From a virus: 37,838 bases of DNA. A program made the translations under genes and the position numbers. The stretch's first letter is position 1, and each line of letters begins with the position of its first letter. Shown piece by piece: positions 19,575-27,974 of the stretch. The stretch lies in IMG/VR virus record IMGVR_UViG_3300042317_000397, positions 1-37,838 of that record. One strand, 5' to 3'. The notes below the pieces were generated by a model. It ran no database searches. It worked only from the letters and a program-made list of their open reading frames with translations, and was not told the DNA's origin.

Positions 19575-21095
19575 TCAAGCGTGAGGGAACGCAGCCGTTG
19601 GCGGCGTGAAGTTCGCCGTGTAGCGGGCGACGCTTGTAAATCGCAGTTCGTCTATGTGACCTGCAAACGTATTGCTCTGCCACGGCACCTTGCCGATCGT
19701 CGCAGTGGAACCTGACAGCGATCCGCTTTGGCCGCCGCCGCCAAGAAGGTCGGTTCCGACGCTCACGCCGTTCACGAAGACACGCAGAACACCGGACTGC
19801 CTCGACACGGCAAGGTGAACCCACTGGTCGCCAGGCACCGCATTGGCAGCTCTAATGACGAAAAGGCTTCCGCCGCTATCCGCAACGTCGAGCTGGCTGC
19901 CAGACAGCCACGCATAGACCCCGCAACATTCAAATATCGGACCGCCACCAGATGAGAGAAGCCACATCTCGCAAGTGAAGTCGCCGCTGCCGATTGCAAT
20001 GCCTGAGCCGCTAACGCCAAGGCTGCCGCCGTTCACATTGAGACTCGCGCCGCCGAATTTGCTTTGCGAAGTGCTGATCGCAGCGCCACCCGAAGCGGTC
20101 GCAGTCTTTGGCGATGCCGATGAGTCTGTGAATGTCGTGCTGCCGTTGCTGCCGTTCATGTGCAGCAAGAGGAACACATTGCTGAAGAACGGGTCTGACA
20201 ACACCCACGACGAAAGCGCCGCACGCTTCCATGTGTTCGTCGCCACGCAAACGTAAATATTGCTTGCATCGTAGGCCATCGCCCCAGCGGTGCCAGTTGA
20301 GCCAGGGCCGTCAGGCACGTTCGCCCACGACATTCCGCCGGTCCCGGCGTCGCCGCGCGGGATGACGAGATTGAGCGTCTGGCTGGGGGCCGTGCCGGTC
20401 AGCGTCGCTGAGGCATTTGATCCCGCCGCCCCAGTGGTCACGGTGCCGACGCTCAATGAGTTCGCAGGCCCGGCCGGGCCGACGCTACCGGTCGCGCCAG
20501 CCGCACCTGCGGCCCCCGTGTCACCACGCGGTATCGCGAGCGAGAGCGTTTGATTGGGTGCGCTGCCCGTGATCGTGGCCGATGCCGATGATCCAGCGGC
20601 ACCAGTGGTCACCGTGCCAACCGTCAGGCTATTTGCAGGCCCAGCCGGGCCGACGCTACCCGTCGCACCCGTGCTGCCCGTGGCTCCTGTCTGGCCGGTA
20701 TCGCCGCGCGGGATGGCCAGCGAGAGCGTCTGATTGGGGGCCGTCCCGGTCAGCGTTGCGGAGGCGGTTGAGCCCGCCGCGCCGGTCGTCACGGTGCCAA
20801 TGGCAAGCGTCGTCGCTGGCCCCGTGTCGCCTTTCGGCCCACGGTCGCCGCCCATCTGCGTCACGCTCACGCTCGCTGTCGCGCCGCTCGTCAGCACATC
20901 GCCCAGCGACGACGAACCGGCTACGGCTACCTCAACACTGCCGAGCGGCGTCACGGTGACGCTTGCCGTGGAACCAGAAACGGCGACGGTCGGAGCATCG
21001 CCGCCGCTGACAACGGACGAAGCCTCACCCGCACCGCTCACGCTCACGGAAACGGCGCTGCCGCCCGTCACGCTTACGGTGATGTCGTCGCTCAT
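19575..21095 (-). CDS. Collagen-like tail fibre with LamG-like tip
   Basis: A 506-residue fibre. A beta-rich, Ser/Val-rich head (residues 1-80) is followed by three units of about 60 residues, each with IGTVTTGAAGS, ASAT, LTG, APNQTLSLAIPRGDTG and a short collagen-like G-X-Y run (GATGSVGPAGPA). The C-terminal 220 residues (FLLLHMNGSNGSTTF, ASLNVNGGSLG, FTCEMWLLSSGG, DQWVHLAVSRQSG, VFVNGVSVG, HIDELRFTSVARY) form a concanavalin/LamG-type lectin-like domain, the likely receptor or glycan binder. The small BppU-like gene lies just upstream with a 4-bp overlap. The shared VGTVTTGA unit ties it to the fibre at 1966-4212. Confidence 0.88.
   Translation of the reverse strand: MSDDITVSVTGGSAVSVSVSGAGEASSVVSGGDAPTVAVSGSTASVTVTPLGSVEVAVAGSSSLGDVLTSGATASVSVTQMGGDRGPKGDTGPATTLAIGTVTTGAAGSTASATLTGTAPNQTLSLAIPRGDTGQTGATGSTGATGSVGPAGPANSLTVGTVTTGAAGSSASATITGSAPNQTLSLAIPRGDTGAAGAAGATGSVGPAGPANSLSVGTVTTGAAGSNASATLTGTAPSQTLNLVIPRGDAGTGGMSWANVPDGPGSTGTAGAMAYDASNIYVCVATNTWKRAALSSWVLSDPFFSNVFLLLHMNGSNGSTTFTDSSASPKTATASGGAAISTSQSKFGGASLNVNGGSLGVSGSGIAIGSGDFTCEMWLLSSGGGPIFECCGVYAWLSGSQLDVADSGGSLFVIRAANAVPGDQWVHLAVSRQSGVLRVFVNGVSVGTDLLGGGGQSGSLSGSTATIGKVPWQSNTFAGHIDELRFTSVARYTANFTPPTAAFPHA
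20334..20801 (-). repeat. Three tandem fibre repeats
   Basis: Three near-identical units, each about 57-60 codons and starting at residues 99, 159 and 216 of the fibre, share GTVTTGAAGS and IPRGDTG. They are slippage- and recombination-prone, so fibre length may vary between isolates. Confidence 0.75.
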
Positions 21096-21451
21096 GGCGT
21101 GGTCGGCGTCACGGTGCCACAGAGATAGGTACGCGTCACGCCGCCGGGCGAGACGCCACGGAAGAACCAGCGGTAACTCTTCGACGGGAGCAGGGCCGCC
21201 GTCTGCGTTTCAGTCAGCGAAAGGATCATTTGCCCGTTGGCCGCGCTCACAGTTTCAATCGCGAACGTCGCTGCTGTTGCGCCCTGGCCCGACACGGGCG
21301 AGCCGTTGAGGAACACGGTGGCCACCTCGTAGACGATTGCCGTCCATGTGTAGCCGGTGCCGTTGAGCGACAGATCGACGCTCATGTTGAACTCGTCGCC
21401 TAGCACGAAGGCAAGGCTGAGATCCGCCGGTAGGGCCGAGTAGGTTGCCAT
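21092..21451 (-). CDS. Small BppU/Ig-like fibre adaptor (paralog 2)
   Basis: A 119-residue beta-rich protein: MATYSALPADLSLAFVLG, then DEFNMSVDLSLNGTGYTW, then ILSLTETQTAALLPSKSYRWFF. It shares its motif order with the gene at 4212-4526 and has the same place, directly upstream of a collagen-like fibre with a 4-bp overlap. I infer it anchors or guides that fibre. It seems to have diverged well beyond recent duplication. Confidence 0.7.
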   Translation of the reverse strand: MATYSALPADLSLAFVLGDEFNMSVDLSLNGTGYTWTAIVYEVATVFLNGSPVSGQGATAATFAIETVSAANGQMILSLTETQTAALLPSKSYRWFFRGVSPGGVTRTYLCGTVTPTTP

Positions 21452-21490
21452 ATGGCCAGCCTACGAACCGCAGCGGGCAGGCTTGCAGAG

Positions 21491-21919
21491 TCAGGATGCC
21501 CGGCGGGCGTTTGCGATGGCCCGCTTTACGAGCAGCCGCCCGGCGGCGTCGAGGAACGGCAGGCCGCGTGCCTTGGCTTCCTCACGCATGGCGGCCACAA
21601 CTTCATCGATCCGTTCCGGCTTGCTGCACTCGTCGCAGCCCCAGGCGTCCATCTGGGCGGCCTTGGCCCGGCACTTGCACGTCGGCGTCGGCTCAATGCC
21701 GAACCGCTTGAGCAGGCGGGAGAGTTCGGTGCCGGGGCCGTGCGTCTGTGCAGCCAATGCGTCGCCACGCCGCCCAGCCATCCCGGCAAATCTGCCGCTC
21801 AATGCCTGCAATTCTTCGGCAGTAATGGTTGGCAGGCAGTTTGACTTTGCCTTGCGTGACGGGCCACGCTTGCCGCACACCGGGCACGCCATTGCATCGT
21901 TGTCGAAATTGCAATTCAT
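21491..21919 (-). CDS. Zinc-binding hypothetical protein (142 aa)
   Basis: The protein begins MNCNFDNDAMACPVCGKRGPSR and has a second Cys cluster (TCKCRAKAAQMDAWGCDECSKP), so it probably binds two zinc ions, one near each cluster. The end is helical (AGRLLVKRAIANARRAS). A TTG at 21928 would overlap the upstream stop and add three residues. It lies between the fibre cassette and the Cys-rich protein, in the tail region. Function unknown. Confidence 0.65.
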   Translation of the reverse strand: MNCNFDNDAMACPVCGKRGPSRKAKSNCLPTITAEELQALSGRFAGMAGRRGDALAAQTHGPGTELSRLLKRFGIEPTPTCKCRAKAAQMDAWGCDECSKPERIDEVVAAMREEAKARGLPFLDAAGRLLVKRAIANARRAS

Positions 21920-21924
21920 TGGTT

Positions 21925-22581
21925 TCAACTGATTTCCACGGTCCCCCGCGCAATGACAACTATGCCATTCAGGGACCGGAAATTTCCGTCAATCTGCCTG
22001 CTGACCGTTGGCGACTCTTTGCACGGCCACGGCGCTGTCTGTCTAAGCGGCGATGCGATGGCCTCACCGAACGCGCCAAGCGAAAGGCCGCACTGAAAAC
22101 CCAAGTCTGGTCTAGTGATAACGGCCTGGATTTGCCCCACCGTCCCCCCCGGGTAATTCGCTGAGCTTGCGGAAATCCACAATCCGTCGGCTTCGTAAAG
22201 CCAACCACCGGCGCAACTGCCTGTAGTCGGCGAATCAAACCAATTCAAAACGTAGTCGCCCTCAAAGGCGTCTTTTAGGGTGTTCCAGTTTTGTTCGGAC
22301 CCGCAGTGCCACTGAAAAAGCACTTCTGAGACTGTGATTCGGATGTTGATTGATCTGTGTACGTCGCAACTGCACACCGTGGTGGTGCATCCAGGCGGAC
22401 AGGTTTCGCATACGGATATTCGGGAAGTCGTGCCGCCAGAGCAGCGGCAGACAACAGACTCCGAACACTGCCGCCCCTTCTTGAACGCCCCGCCGGTCTG
22501 CTGGCACTCACACGAGTTGACGCTCGTGCAGGTCGTGCCTTGGCAGCACACGCCAGGCCCATCGCAGCAACAACAGGCCAT
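21925..22581 (-). CDS. Cys-rich tail-region protein (218 aa)
   Basis: The first 75 residues are extremely Cys-rich, starting with MACCCCDGPGVCCQG and continuing with SCECQQ, VVCRCSGG, VCETCPPGC, VCSCD, with around 19 cysteines. This suggests many disulfides or metal sites. The C-terminal part is beta-rich (VLFQWHCGSEQNWNTL, SLGAFGEAIASPL) and resembles an extracellular or virion domain. It lies between tail genes and a zinc-binding gene, so it may sit at the tail tip. No family recognised. The density of cysteine is unlike the other proteins of this phage. Confidence 0.65.
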   Translation of the reverse strand: MACCCCDGPGVCCQGTTCTSVNSCECQQTGGAFKKGRQCSESVVCRCSGGTTSRISVCETCPPGCTTTVCSCDVHRSINIRITVSEVLFQWHCGSEQNWNTLKDAFEGDYVLNWFDSPTTGSCAGGWLYEADGLWISASSANYPGGTVGQIQAVITRPDLGFQCGLSLGAFGEAIASPLRQTAPWPCKESPTVSRQIDGNFRSLNGIVVIARGTVEIS

Positions 22582-22583
22582 CG

Positions 22584-23072
22584 CTACACCCCGTAAACAA
22601 CAACGCTCGCCGTCGCCGTGGTCAGCGTGCGGCCAATGGATATAGAGCAGTTGGCGGTATTGAGGCTGCCGCTGAGCGTAATGTTAGTGACGACAGTAAC
22701 CGCAGCGGTGGAAACCTGCACCCCAACCAAGTGCCACGCCGTCCCGTCCTTTGCGATCGCGCACGACCGGTCGCCGGTCGCCGTGTTCGTGACGGGAAAA
22801 AACAAATTCATCGCCGACACCGTATTCGGCGTCGTCGTGACCCCGCGAAACGTCACCGTTTTTTCACCGTTGATCGACCACGCGCCGGTGAACGTCGCCA
22901 CGCGGAAGGTCTTGCCCGCAACGCCGCCCGGTGCCGAGCCGTAGGTGATCCCTGGCTGATCCCGTTCGCCACCCTCGACGGTTCGCACCACCTTGGCGAT
23001 CCGCTCCGCAGCGGGGCGCGTGAAGGTGACCCGCTCAGTCTTCGCCGGTTTGCCGTCAGGCTTCTGCGCCAT
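22584..23072 (-). CDS. Tail-region beta-rich protein (162 aa)
   Basis: A 162-residue protein with a charged N-terminus (MAQKPDGKPAKTERV, then a basic RIAKVVRTVEG helix) and a beta-rich, Thr/Val-rich rest (VATFTGAWSINGEKTVTF, VSTAAVTVVTNITLSG). It has an extracellular-surface look and is probably a minor tail or tip protein. It lies between the 297-residue tail protein and the Cys-rich protein. No family recognised. Confidence 0.6.
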   Translation of the reverse strand: MAQKPDGKPAKTERVTFTRPAAERIAKVVRTVEGGERDQPGITYGSAPGGVAGKTFRVATFTGAWSINGEKTVTFRGVTTTPNTVSAMNLFFPVTNTATGDRSCAIAKDGTAWHLVGVQVSTAAVTVVTNITLSGSLNTANCSISIGRTLTTATASVVVYGV

Positions 23073-23080
23073 GCGTCACC

Positions 23081-23974
23081 TTAGAAGGGCGGCGTGCCGA
23101 AGTATGTGGCGAACGCAACGGCGGGATTCACGCGACGCTCAAGGATCGTCGGGGCACCGGAGCCAGTGAAGTCGGTGTTGAACCTGATGCTGCCGTCGTC
23201 ATTCAGCGCCATCACGCTGGCGGACGCCACCTTTTCGTTGTCCACGAATACGTAGCACCGCTCCTTTTTCCTGTCGGAGCCGCTGCCGCTGATGTAGTTC
23301 CAGCCGACGTTTGGCAGGAAGAGCTTGTAGCCGCTGGCCTTGTACGAGAGTTCGGCCGTAACTTGCCAGTAGTTCACCTGCGCCCCGTTCACCACCTCGG
23401 TCGCCTGCTGGCCGCTGATGCCGTGGCACATCCACTGATGAGCACCGGCCCCCAGGAACGAATCAGAGTTCACGGCCCCCGTGACGGCCACAGCGTTGGC
23501 AATCGGGAACGCCGAGCGGTTGCCAGAGATCGACAGCCGAAGTTCGCCCTCGATGCCGGTGGCCCCTTCGATGATGTCGCCCGCTGTGTTGATGAGCGGT
23601 TTGATGTCGTTGTTGCCGTTCCCGTTGTAGAAGCGGAAGACGGGGATGGAGATGCCGCTCGTGGAGAACGACCAGACATCGGCACGCGAGAGCGGGCTGG
23701 CGTTGTATTCCTGCGTGCCGCGCTGCGGCGTCTCGTAGCTGTACGTCGCTTCCGCGTGGAAGCGGTCGGTTTCCGTCACCTGCCCGTTGTGGCAGAGCAG
23801 GTAGGCATACTCGGGATGGGCAGCCCCGTGAAAGATGCCGATTGCCCCGAGGATGTCCTGCGTGTTCGTCGGGCCGTCGAGCGTGAGGGCGTACTTGATC
23901 TCGGCCGTGGGGCTTTCGCCGAACTTGTGCGAGAACGTGCGCGGCAGGATTTCGCGGTAGGAGAGAACGGCCAT
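23081..23974 (-). CDS. Distal tail / baseplate protein candidate (297 aa)
   Basis: A 297-residue protein directly after the tape measure gene, where distal tail or baseplate hub proteins lie. Its start, MAVLSYREILPRTFSHKFGESPTAEIKYAL, and beta-rich body (YSYETPQRGTQEY, IPVFRFYNGNG, YWQVTAELSYKASGY) fit a structural tail component. A surface loop contains GSGSDRKKERCYVF. I do not recognise a specific family, so the role is from position. Confidence 0.65.
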   Translation of the reverse strand: MAVLSYREILPRTFSHKFGESPTAEIKYALTLDGPTNTQDILGAIGIFHGAAHPEYAYLLCHNGQVTETDRFHAEATYSYETPQRGTQEYNASPLSRADVWSFSTSGISIPVFRFYNGNGNNDIKPLINTAGDIIEGATGIEGELRLSISGNRSAFPIANAVAVTGAVNSDSFLGAGAHQWMCHGISGQQATEVVNGAQVNYWQVTAELSYKASGYKLFLPNVGWNYISGSGSDRKKERCYVFVDNEKVASASVMALNDDGSIRFNTDFTGSGAPTILERRVNPAVAFATYFGTPPF

Positions 23975-23975
23975 G

Positions 23976-26168
23976 CTACGCCCCCAGGATTTCTACGGGG
24001 CTCGCCCCGGTGGCGGCGATCGCCTTGCGGATTTCTTCGAGCTTCGCCAGCTGGGCACGCCGCTGCTCCAGGGCCGGGTCTTGGCGGCCGGTGGCCATCG
24101 CCAGCAGTTGCGATGCGCCTTCCTGCGTGCGGATGTCTGACACCTGCAAGGCGTTCGCAGACGGCCGGGCCAACTCGGCGGCGATCTCCTTGCGGATGGA
24201 AATGCCCTCAGCGGCCAGATTGCGGAGGGCGTTGCGGGCCTCGCCGCCGTCGATCAGCCGCTTGTTGAAAGCCTCACGCACCGACTTGAACTGGTCGGCA
24301 ATGGACGTGGCGGGCTTCAGGATATTCGCATCCACGCCGAGGGCTTGCAGCTGCCGCTCGCGATCCTGAGCCCTCGCCTGCTTCGTGGCCTCGCCCGCGA
24401 GCCGTAGACGTTCGTTGGCGGCAGCGATGCTCTTGGCGTCGTTGGCTTGCTTCGCCTGGGCCAACGCATCTTCTGCCGCCCGCAGTTCCTGGCCAATCGC
24501 CAGCAAGTCCCGGTTGAGTTGCAGGCGGCTCGTCTCGGCGTCGGTGAGCCCGGCGTTCGCCAAGTCGGCCACTCGCCGCCGGGCCTCTTGGGCGGTGCGA
24601 GCGGCAGCGTCGGCCGCAGCCCTGGCCGCATCCGCGTCGGCCCGCCTCGCGTCTGCCTGCTGCCGCAGCGTGTCGCTGAAGGTACGGGCCGCACGGTCCA
24701 CCTGCTGAATCGCATACTTTTGGTAGATCGTCTCGGCGTTGGCATCGCGGGCCAACTCGGTCAGCCGGTCAAACTGCTGGAGCACCTCGACGGGCACCTG
24801 GCCCAGGCCGCCGAGTTCCTGCGCCAGTTGCTTGATGGCCGACTCGGCCTGCGAAAGCGAGTTCTGGGCGAACTCGGTCACGTTGAGGTCGGGCACCTTC
24901 AGCGCGTCTTTCGCCCGCTGGCCAAACTCCTGCGTGCTGGCGGTCGCCGCCCGCATCTGCTCTTGGTATTTCTTGATCGCGTCCTGTGGATCTTCGACGG
25001 CAATCGTCACTTCCGCCCCGGCCTGCTTGCTGGCCAACGCCCACTCAAGCGCGGCCCCAGCCAACAGCCCCAAGCCCACCACGAGCACCCCGATGCCCGT
25101 GCTGGCGAGCGCCGAGCGAATCGACACGCCAAGGGCTGCCGTAGCCGTCGCCGCCGTGCCAGCCGCAGCCGAGTAGCCGAAGGCCGAAGCGGTCGCCGCC
25201 GCGAAGAACCGCCCGAGGTTGGCAATCCCAGCCGTCACGACTTGGCGATTGATAAATGCCAAGTAGCCGCCGATGGCCGGGAGGATGTTGCCAGCCAGCG
25301 GCAGGGCCGCCGTGGCCACAAGTTGGAACGCAGCCGCGAGGTCAGAGATGGCGGCCGACACTGCCGAGGCCACAGCCTTCACGTCGATGGCGGCGATGAA
25401 CGAGGCGGCATCCTCGGCCGCCTTGGTGAGAGATGGGGCCAGTTCCGATAGCACGCGAGCCGAGAACGCTTGGAGCGTGAGTTGGGCTTTCTGGAGCGAA
25501 TCATCCAGCGTGGCAATGCCTGCGGTCTGCTGCGGGCTCAACACGATCCCGAGCCGCCGTGCCTCGGCCGTCATCTGCTGAAGGTAGCCAGCCCCCTCTT
25601 GGAAGATGGGCACGAGTTCCACGCCGCTCTTGCCGAACAGACTGACCGCCGCCGCCGCCTGCTGGGCGGGGTTGGGCAGTTGGCTGATCGCCGCCACCAC
25701 CGCGTCGAAAGCCTGCTCGGGCCGCAGCTGCGACAGGTCGCGCACCGACAGGCCGAGTTCCGCGAAAGACTTGATTGCCGTGGCGTTGCCCGTCTGGGCC
25801 TCGCCCAGGTTCACGGTGAGCTTCTGCACCGCCTTGCCGAACGTCTCCAGGGAAACGCCCGACTGATTCGCCGCCAGCGAGTAGCCTTGGATGATGTCGG
25901 CAGAGATGCCGGTACGCTTTGAGAGATCGTCGATGCTGGCCACCGCACCGGCTGTGCCGCCGATGAACTGCTGAAACGCACCGGCCGCCGTCCGCACCGT
26001 GGCGATGAACGCTCTCGACAACTCAATCGTCTTGAGCGTCGAAACGTCCTGCTGCGTCTTCTTGGCGGCGTAACCCAACTTCTGCAACTCGACCACACCG
26101 GCATTGATGCCAGCCGACATTTGCGTGGCCGATGCCGACAGTTGAAAGCCAAGGCCGATGGTTGCCAT
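23976..26168 (-). CDS. Tail tape measure protein (730 aa)
   Basis: The longest non-fibre gene, with an Ala-rich helical protein that sets tail length. A start like FQLSASATQMSAGI is followed by RTGISADIIQGYSLAANQSGV and SLFGKSGVELVPIFQEGA, both typical tape measure segments. Hydrophobic segments lie near the middle (TGIGVLVVGLGLLAGAAL), as expected for membrane passage. The C-terminal half has a long coiled coil (ADADAARAAADAAARTAQEA). At about 1.5 angstrom per residue it would span roughly 110 nm of tail. It overlaps the chaperone gene stop (TAATG). Confidence 0.9.
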   Translation of the reverse strand: MATIGLGFQLSASATQMSAGINAGVVELQKLGYAAKKTQQDVSTLKTIELSRAFIATVRTAAGAFQQFIGGTAGAVASIDDLSKRTGISADIIQGYSLAANQSGVSLETFGKAVQKLTVNLGEAQTGNATAIKSFAELGLSVRDLSQLRPEQAFDAVVAAISQLPNPAQQAAAAVSLFGKSGVELVPIFQEGAGYLQQMTAEARRLGIVLSPQQTAGIATLDDSLQKAQLTLQAFSARVLSELAPSLTKAAEDAASFIAAIDVKAVASAVSAAISDLAAAFQLVATAALPLAGNILPAIGGYLAFINRQVVTAGIANLGRFFAAATASAFGYSAAAGTAATATAALGVSIRSALASTGIGVLVVGLGLLAGAALEWALASKQAGAEVTIAVEDPQDAIKKYQEQMRAATASTQEFGQRAKDALKVPDLNVTEFAQNSLSQAESAIKQLAQELGGLGQVPVEVLQQFDRLTELARDANAETIYQKYAIQQVDRAARTFSDTLRQQADARRADADAARAAADAAARTAQEARRRVADLANAGLTDAETSRLQLNRDLLAIGQELRAAEDALAQAKQANDAKSIAAANERLRLAGEATKQARAQDRERQLQALGVDANILKPATSIADQFKSVREAFNKRLIDGGEARNALRNLAAEGISIRKEIAAELARPSANALQVSDIRTQEGASQLLAMATGRQDPALEQRRAQLAKLEEIRKAIAATGASPVEILGA

Positions 26169-26479
26169 TACTGCTCAAACTTCTTGAGGTCTTCCGCCAT
26201 GCGGCGGATGGTGTCGCGGACCTGTGAGGGATGCTTGGGGGCTCGGTCTTCGATCGGGATAAACGCTTCCGGGTCTGGTGTCTGCTTCGAGTACGGGGCC
26301 AGCACCGACGAGACGATCATGCCGGTCTGTTGCCAAGGGTTGTCGAGCGGGCGAAACCATCGCGTGTAGGCGATCCACTGCGAGAACTCACGCGAGTCCA
26401 TCGCGTCGATCTCTTCGATGGTTTTCTTGAGGTGTGAAGCCAGGGCGAACTTGAACTGCAAGGTCGGCCTGGCGTTCAT
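26168..26479 (-). CDS. Tail assembly chaperone, second ORF (gpT-like)
   Basis: A 103-residue protein of the GpT/DUF4035 type: FALASHLKKTIEEIDAMDSREFSQWIAY is the characteristic core, where a helix pair precedes a Trp-containing motif. It precedes the tape measure and overlaps the first chaperone ORF by 4 bp in the -1 frame. It may be made alone by coupling or as a fused GT product by frameshift. Chaperones of this kind keep the tape measure soluble before tube assembly. Confidence 0.78.
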   Translation of the reverse strand: MNARPTLQFKFALASHLKKTIEEIDAMDSREFSQWIAYTRWFRPLDNPWQQTGMIVSSVLAPYSKQTPDPEAFIPIEDRAPKHPSQVRDTIRRMAEDLKKFEQ

Positions 26480-26829
26480 TCCCCCGCGAGCTTTTTGATT
26501 TCCTCCTCAGTCAGTGCGTTGTGCTTGAGGGCCGCATGCCACAGGCGGTGCATCACGTCGGCGCTGCGGGACTTCAGGGCAGCCACGCCTTCGTCGCCGG
26601 GATAGAGCAGGTTGCCAGCGGCGTCGCAGAGCGTGCGGCTCAAGAGCTCCGAGCGAAAGTCGGGGATGGCCTTGCCGTCGCCTTCGAGCAGCTTGATCTC
26701 GTAGGAGTCGCGGTCGCCCACGCTCATCAGTCGGATGCACACCTTGCCGTCGCCGCCGAGTTCAGGGGCTTCCACGGTGATGATCTTGGCATCGGAGGCG
26801 GCGTCGATCTGTTCTCTGGTCAGCGGCAT
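26476..26829 (-). CDS. Tail assembly chaperone, first ORF (gpG-like)
   Basis: A 117-residue protein with the position and size of the first tail chaperone. PLTREQIDAASDAKIITVEAPELGGDGKVCIRLM is followed by the helical part FRSELLSRTLCDAAGNLL and ends AALKHNALTEEEIKKLAGE. Near its end lies CAAAAAG in frame, about 17 nt before the stop, a possible slippage site into the -1 frame of the next ORF. The next gene starts at an ATGA overlap. Confidence 0.75.
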   Translation of the reverse strand: MPLTREQIDAASDAKIITVEAPELGGDGKVCIRLMSVGDRDSYEIKLLEGDGKAIPDFRSELLSRTLCDAAGNLLYPGDEGVAALKSRSADVMHRLWHAALKHNALTEEEIKKLAGE

Positions 26830-26836
26830 GATTCAC

Positions 26837-27151
26837 CTAGTAGGAAAGTTTGAGCGTGACGCTGTAACGGGTCACCCCGTTCACTTCGCTGGCCACGCTC
26901 ACGGACTCCCATACTGCCGAGGCCGTCAAGGATTGGCCGCCGCCGGAGATCACCACCTCGGCGCGGGTGTTCCAGAGCGCGGCGGAGGTGTTGGCCGCGC
27001 CGAGGCACTCCACGGTTACGGAGCCTGGCGAGTCGGTCCAGGCGACGTTGCGCCCCTTGCTGTCGCCACCATAGGACCACGACAGGCCGGTGACCTCTTG
27101 GAAGGCCGTGCCGTTCCACGTCACGCTGATGCCTGCGCTGTAACTCGCCAC
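26837..27151 (-). CDS. Tail-tube-related protein (104 aa)
   Basis: A 104-residue beta-rich protein, MASYSAGISVTWNGTAFQEVTGLSWSYGGD to GVTRYSVTLKLSY. It has the style of a short tail-tube or tube-associated protein, including a first-strand hairpin and Ser/Thr/Gly loops. It lies between the tube protein candidate and the chaperone. Either this or the 126-residue protein upstream could be the main tube subunit. Confidence 0.65.
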   Translation of the reverse strand: MASYSAGISVTWNGTAFQEVTGLSWSYGGDSKGRNVAWTDSPGSVTVECLGAANTSAALWNTRAEVVISGGGQSLTASAVWESVSVASEVNGVTRYSVTLKLSY

Positions 27152-27169
27152 GGGAAGCCCCCTTGGCGG

Positions 27170-27550
27170 TTAGGCAACCTGGAACGAGGCCGAGCCCTTG
27201 TTGGCGTCGTTCGTGGCAAGCGTGATGGTGGAAGACTTGCAGGTAGCACCGGCCGAGAGCGTAATGCCGCCAGAGATCGTCAGCGTGCCGGTGGCACCCT
27301 GGGCAATCGGCGTGGCTCCCGCGTTGGTGAGGTAGTCGATGGTGACTTCCTTGCCCGTGTCGCCCGCAGAGCCCTTGAGCGGGCGAGACAGCGTGGCAAC
27401 CGTCGAACCGGCCGACTGCCCGAGGTGCGACACGTCGATGCTGTCGGTCGCGTTGTTGTCCGCAATCGTGTAGGTGATGTTCGTGACGGTGTAGTTCACG
27501 CCTGCGAACGTGAACGTCGAACCGGAACCATCATGCGGAGTGGCGGGCAT
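27170..27550 (-). CDS. Major tail tube protein candidate (126 aa)
   Basis: A 126-residue beta-rich protein: MPATPHDGSGSTFTFAGVNYTVTNITYT, then IDVSHLGQSAGSTVATLSRPL, then VTIDYLTNAGATPIAQGATGTLTIS. The IDVSHLGQ segment and the short length fit small major tail tube proteins of siphoviruses. It follows the tail completion gene and precedes the chaperones, the usual position of this gene. Good by context, with no sequence search available. Confidence 0.75.
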   Translation of the reverse strand: MPATPHDGSGSTFTFAGVNYTVTNITYTIADNNATDSIDVSHLGQSAGSTVATLSRPLKGSAGDTGKEVTIDYLTNAGATPIAQGATGTLTISGGITLSAGATCKSSTITLATNDANKGSASFQVA

Positions 27551-27562
27551 GCTTTATGTCTC

Positions 27563-27973
27563 CTAGCTTTCGATCCAGAACGTGTCGTACTGCTGGGTGA
27601 TCTGATAGGCAGGCGGGAGTTCCGCACCCGCCAGCGTCACAAAGTCGTCGGACTCCTGTTCGAGCGACGTTTGCTTCACTTCCGTATTGTTCAAAGTCCC
27701 CCCGTAGCCATCCAGAACCGACCGCATCGCATCCGCCACTTCGCGGGCCTGCTCGTAGGTCGCCCCGTAGATGCTGTATTCCACGCTCGTCACTGGCATG
27801 CCCATCGGGCCACCAAGCGTTTGCTGCCGCCGAATTGCCACGCGCCGCCACGTCACGAACGGCAGAGCCGCCGAGGCCGGGGCCACCACCGGATACACGC
27901 GGTTGCTCACAAGCCCGGCCACGGTGGCATTGGCAATGAGCGCAGAACGCAGGACGGCTTCGGGGGATTTCAT
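27563..27973 (-). CDS. Tail completion protein (DUF3168-like)
   Basis: A 136-residue protein of the gp17/DUF3168 tail terminator type: MKSPEAVLRSALIANATVAGLVSNRVYPVVAPASAALPFVTWRR is the family opening (helix, NRVYP, PFVTW). The middle has VTSVEYSIYGATYEQAREVADAMRSVLDGY, with the helix and strand order expected. It caps the tail at the head end. Position between the connector genes and the tube gene agrees. Confidence 0.82.
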   Translation of the reverse strand: MKSPEAVLRSALIANATVAGLVSNRVYPVVAPASAALPFVTWRRVAIRRQQTLGGPMGMPVTSVEYSIYGATYEQAREVADAMRSVLDGYGGTLNNTEVKQTSLEQESDDFVTLAGAELPPAYQITQQYDTFWIES

Positions 27974-27974
27974 G

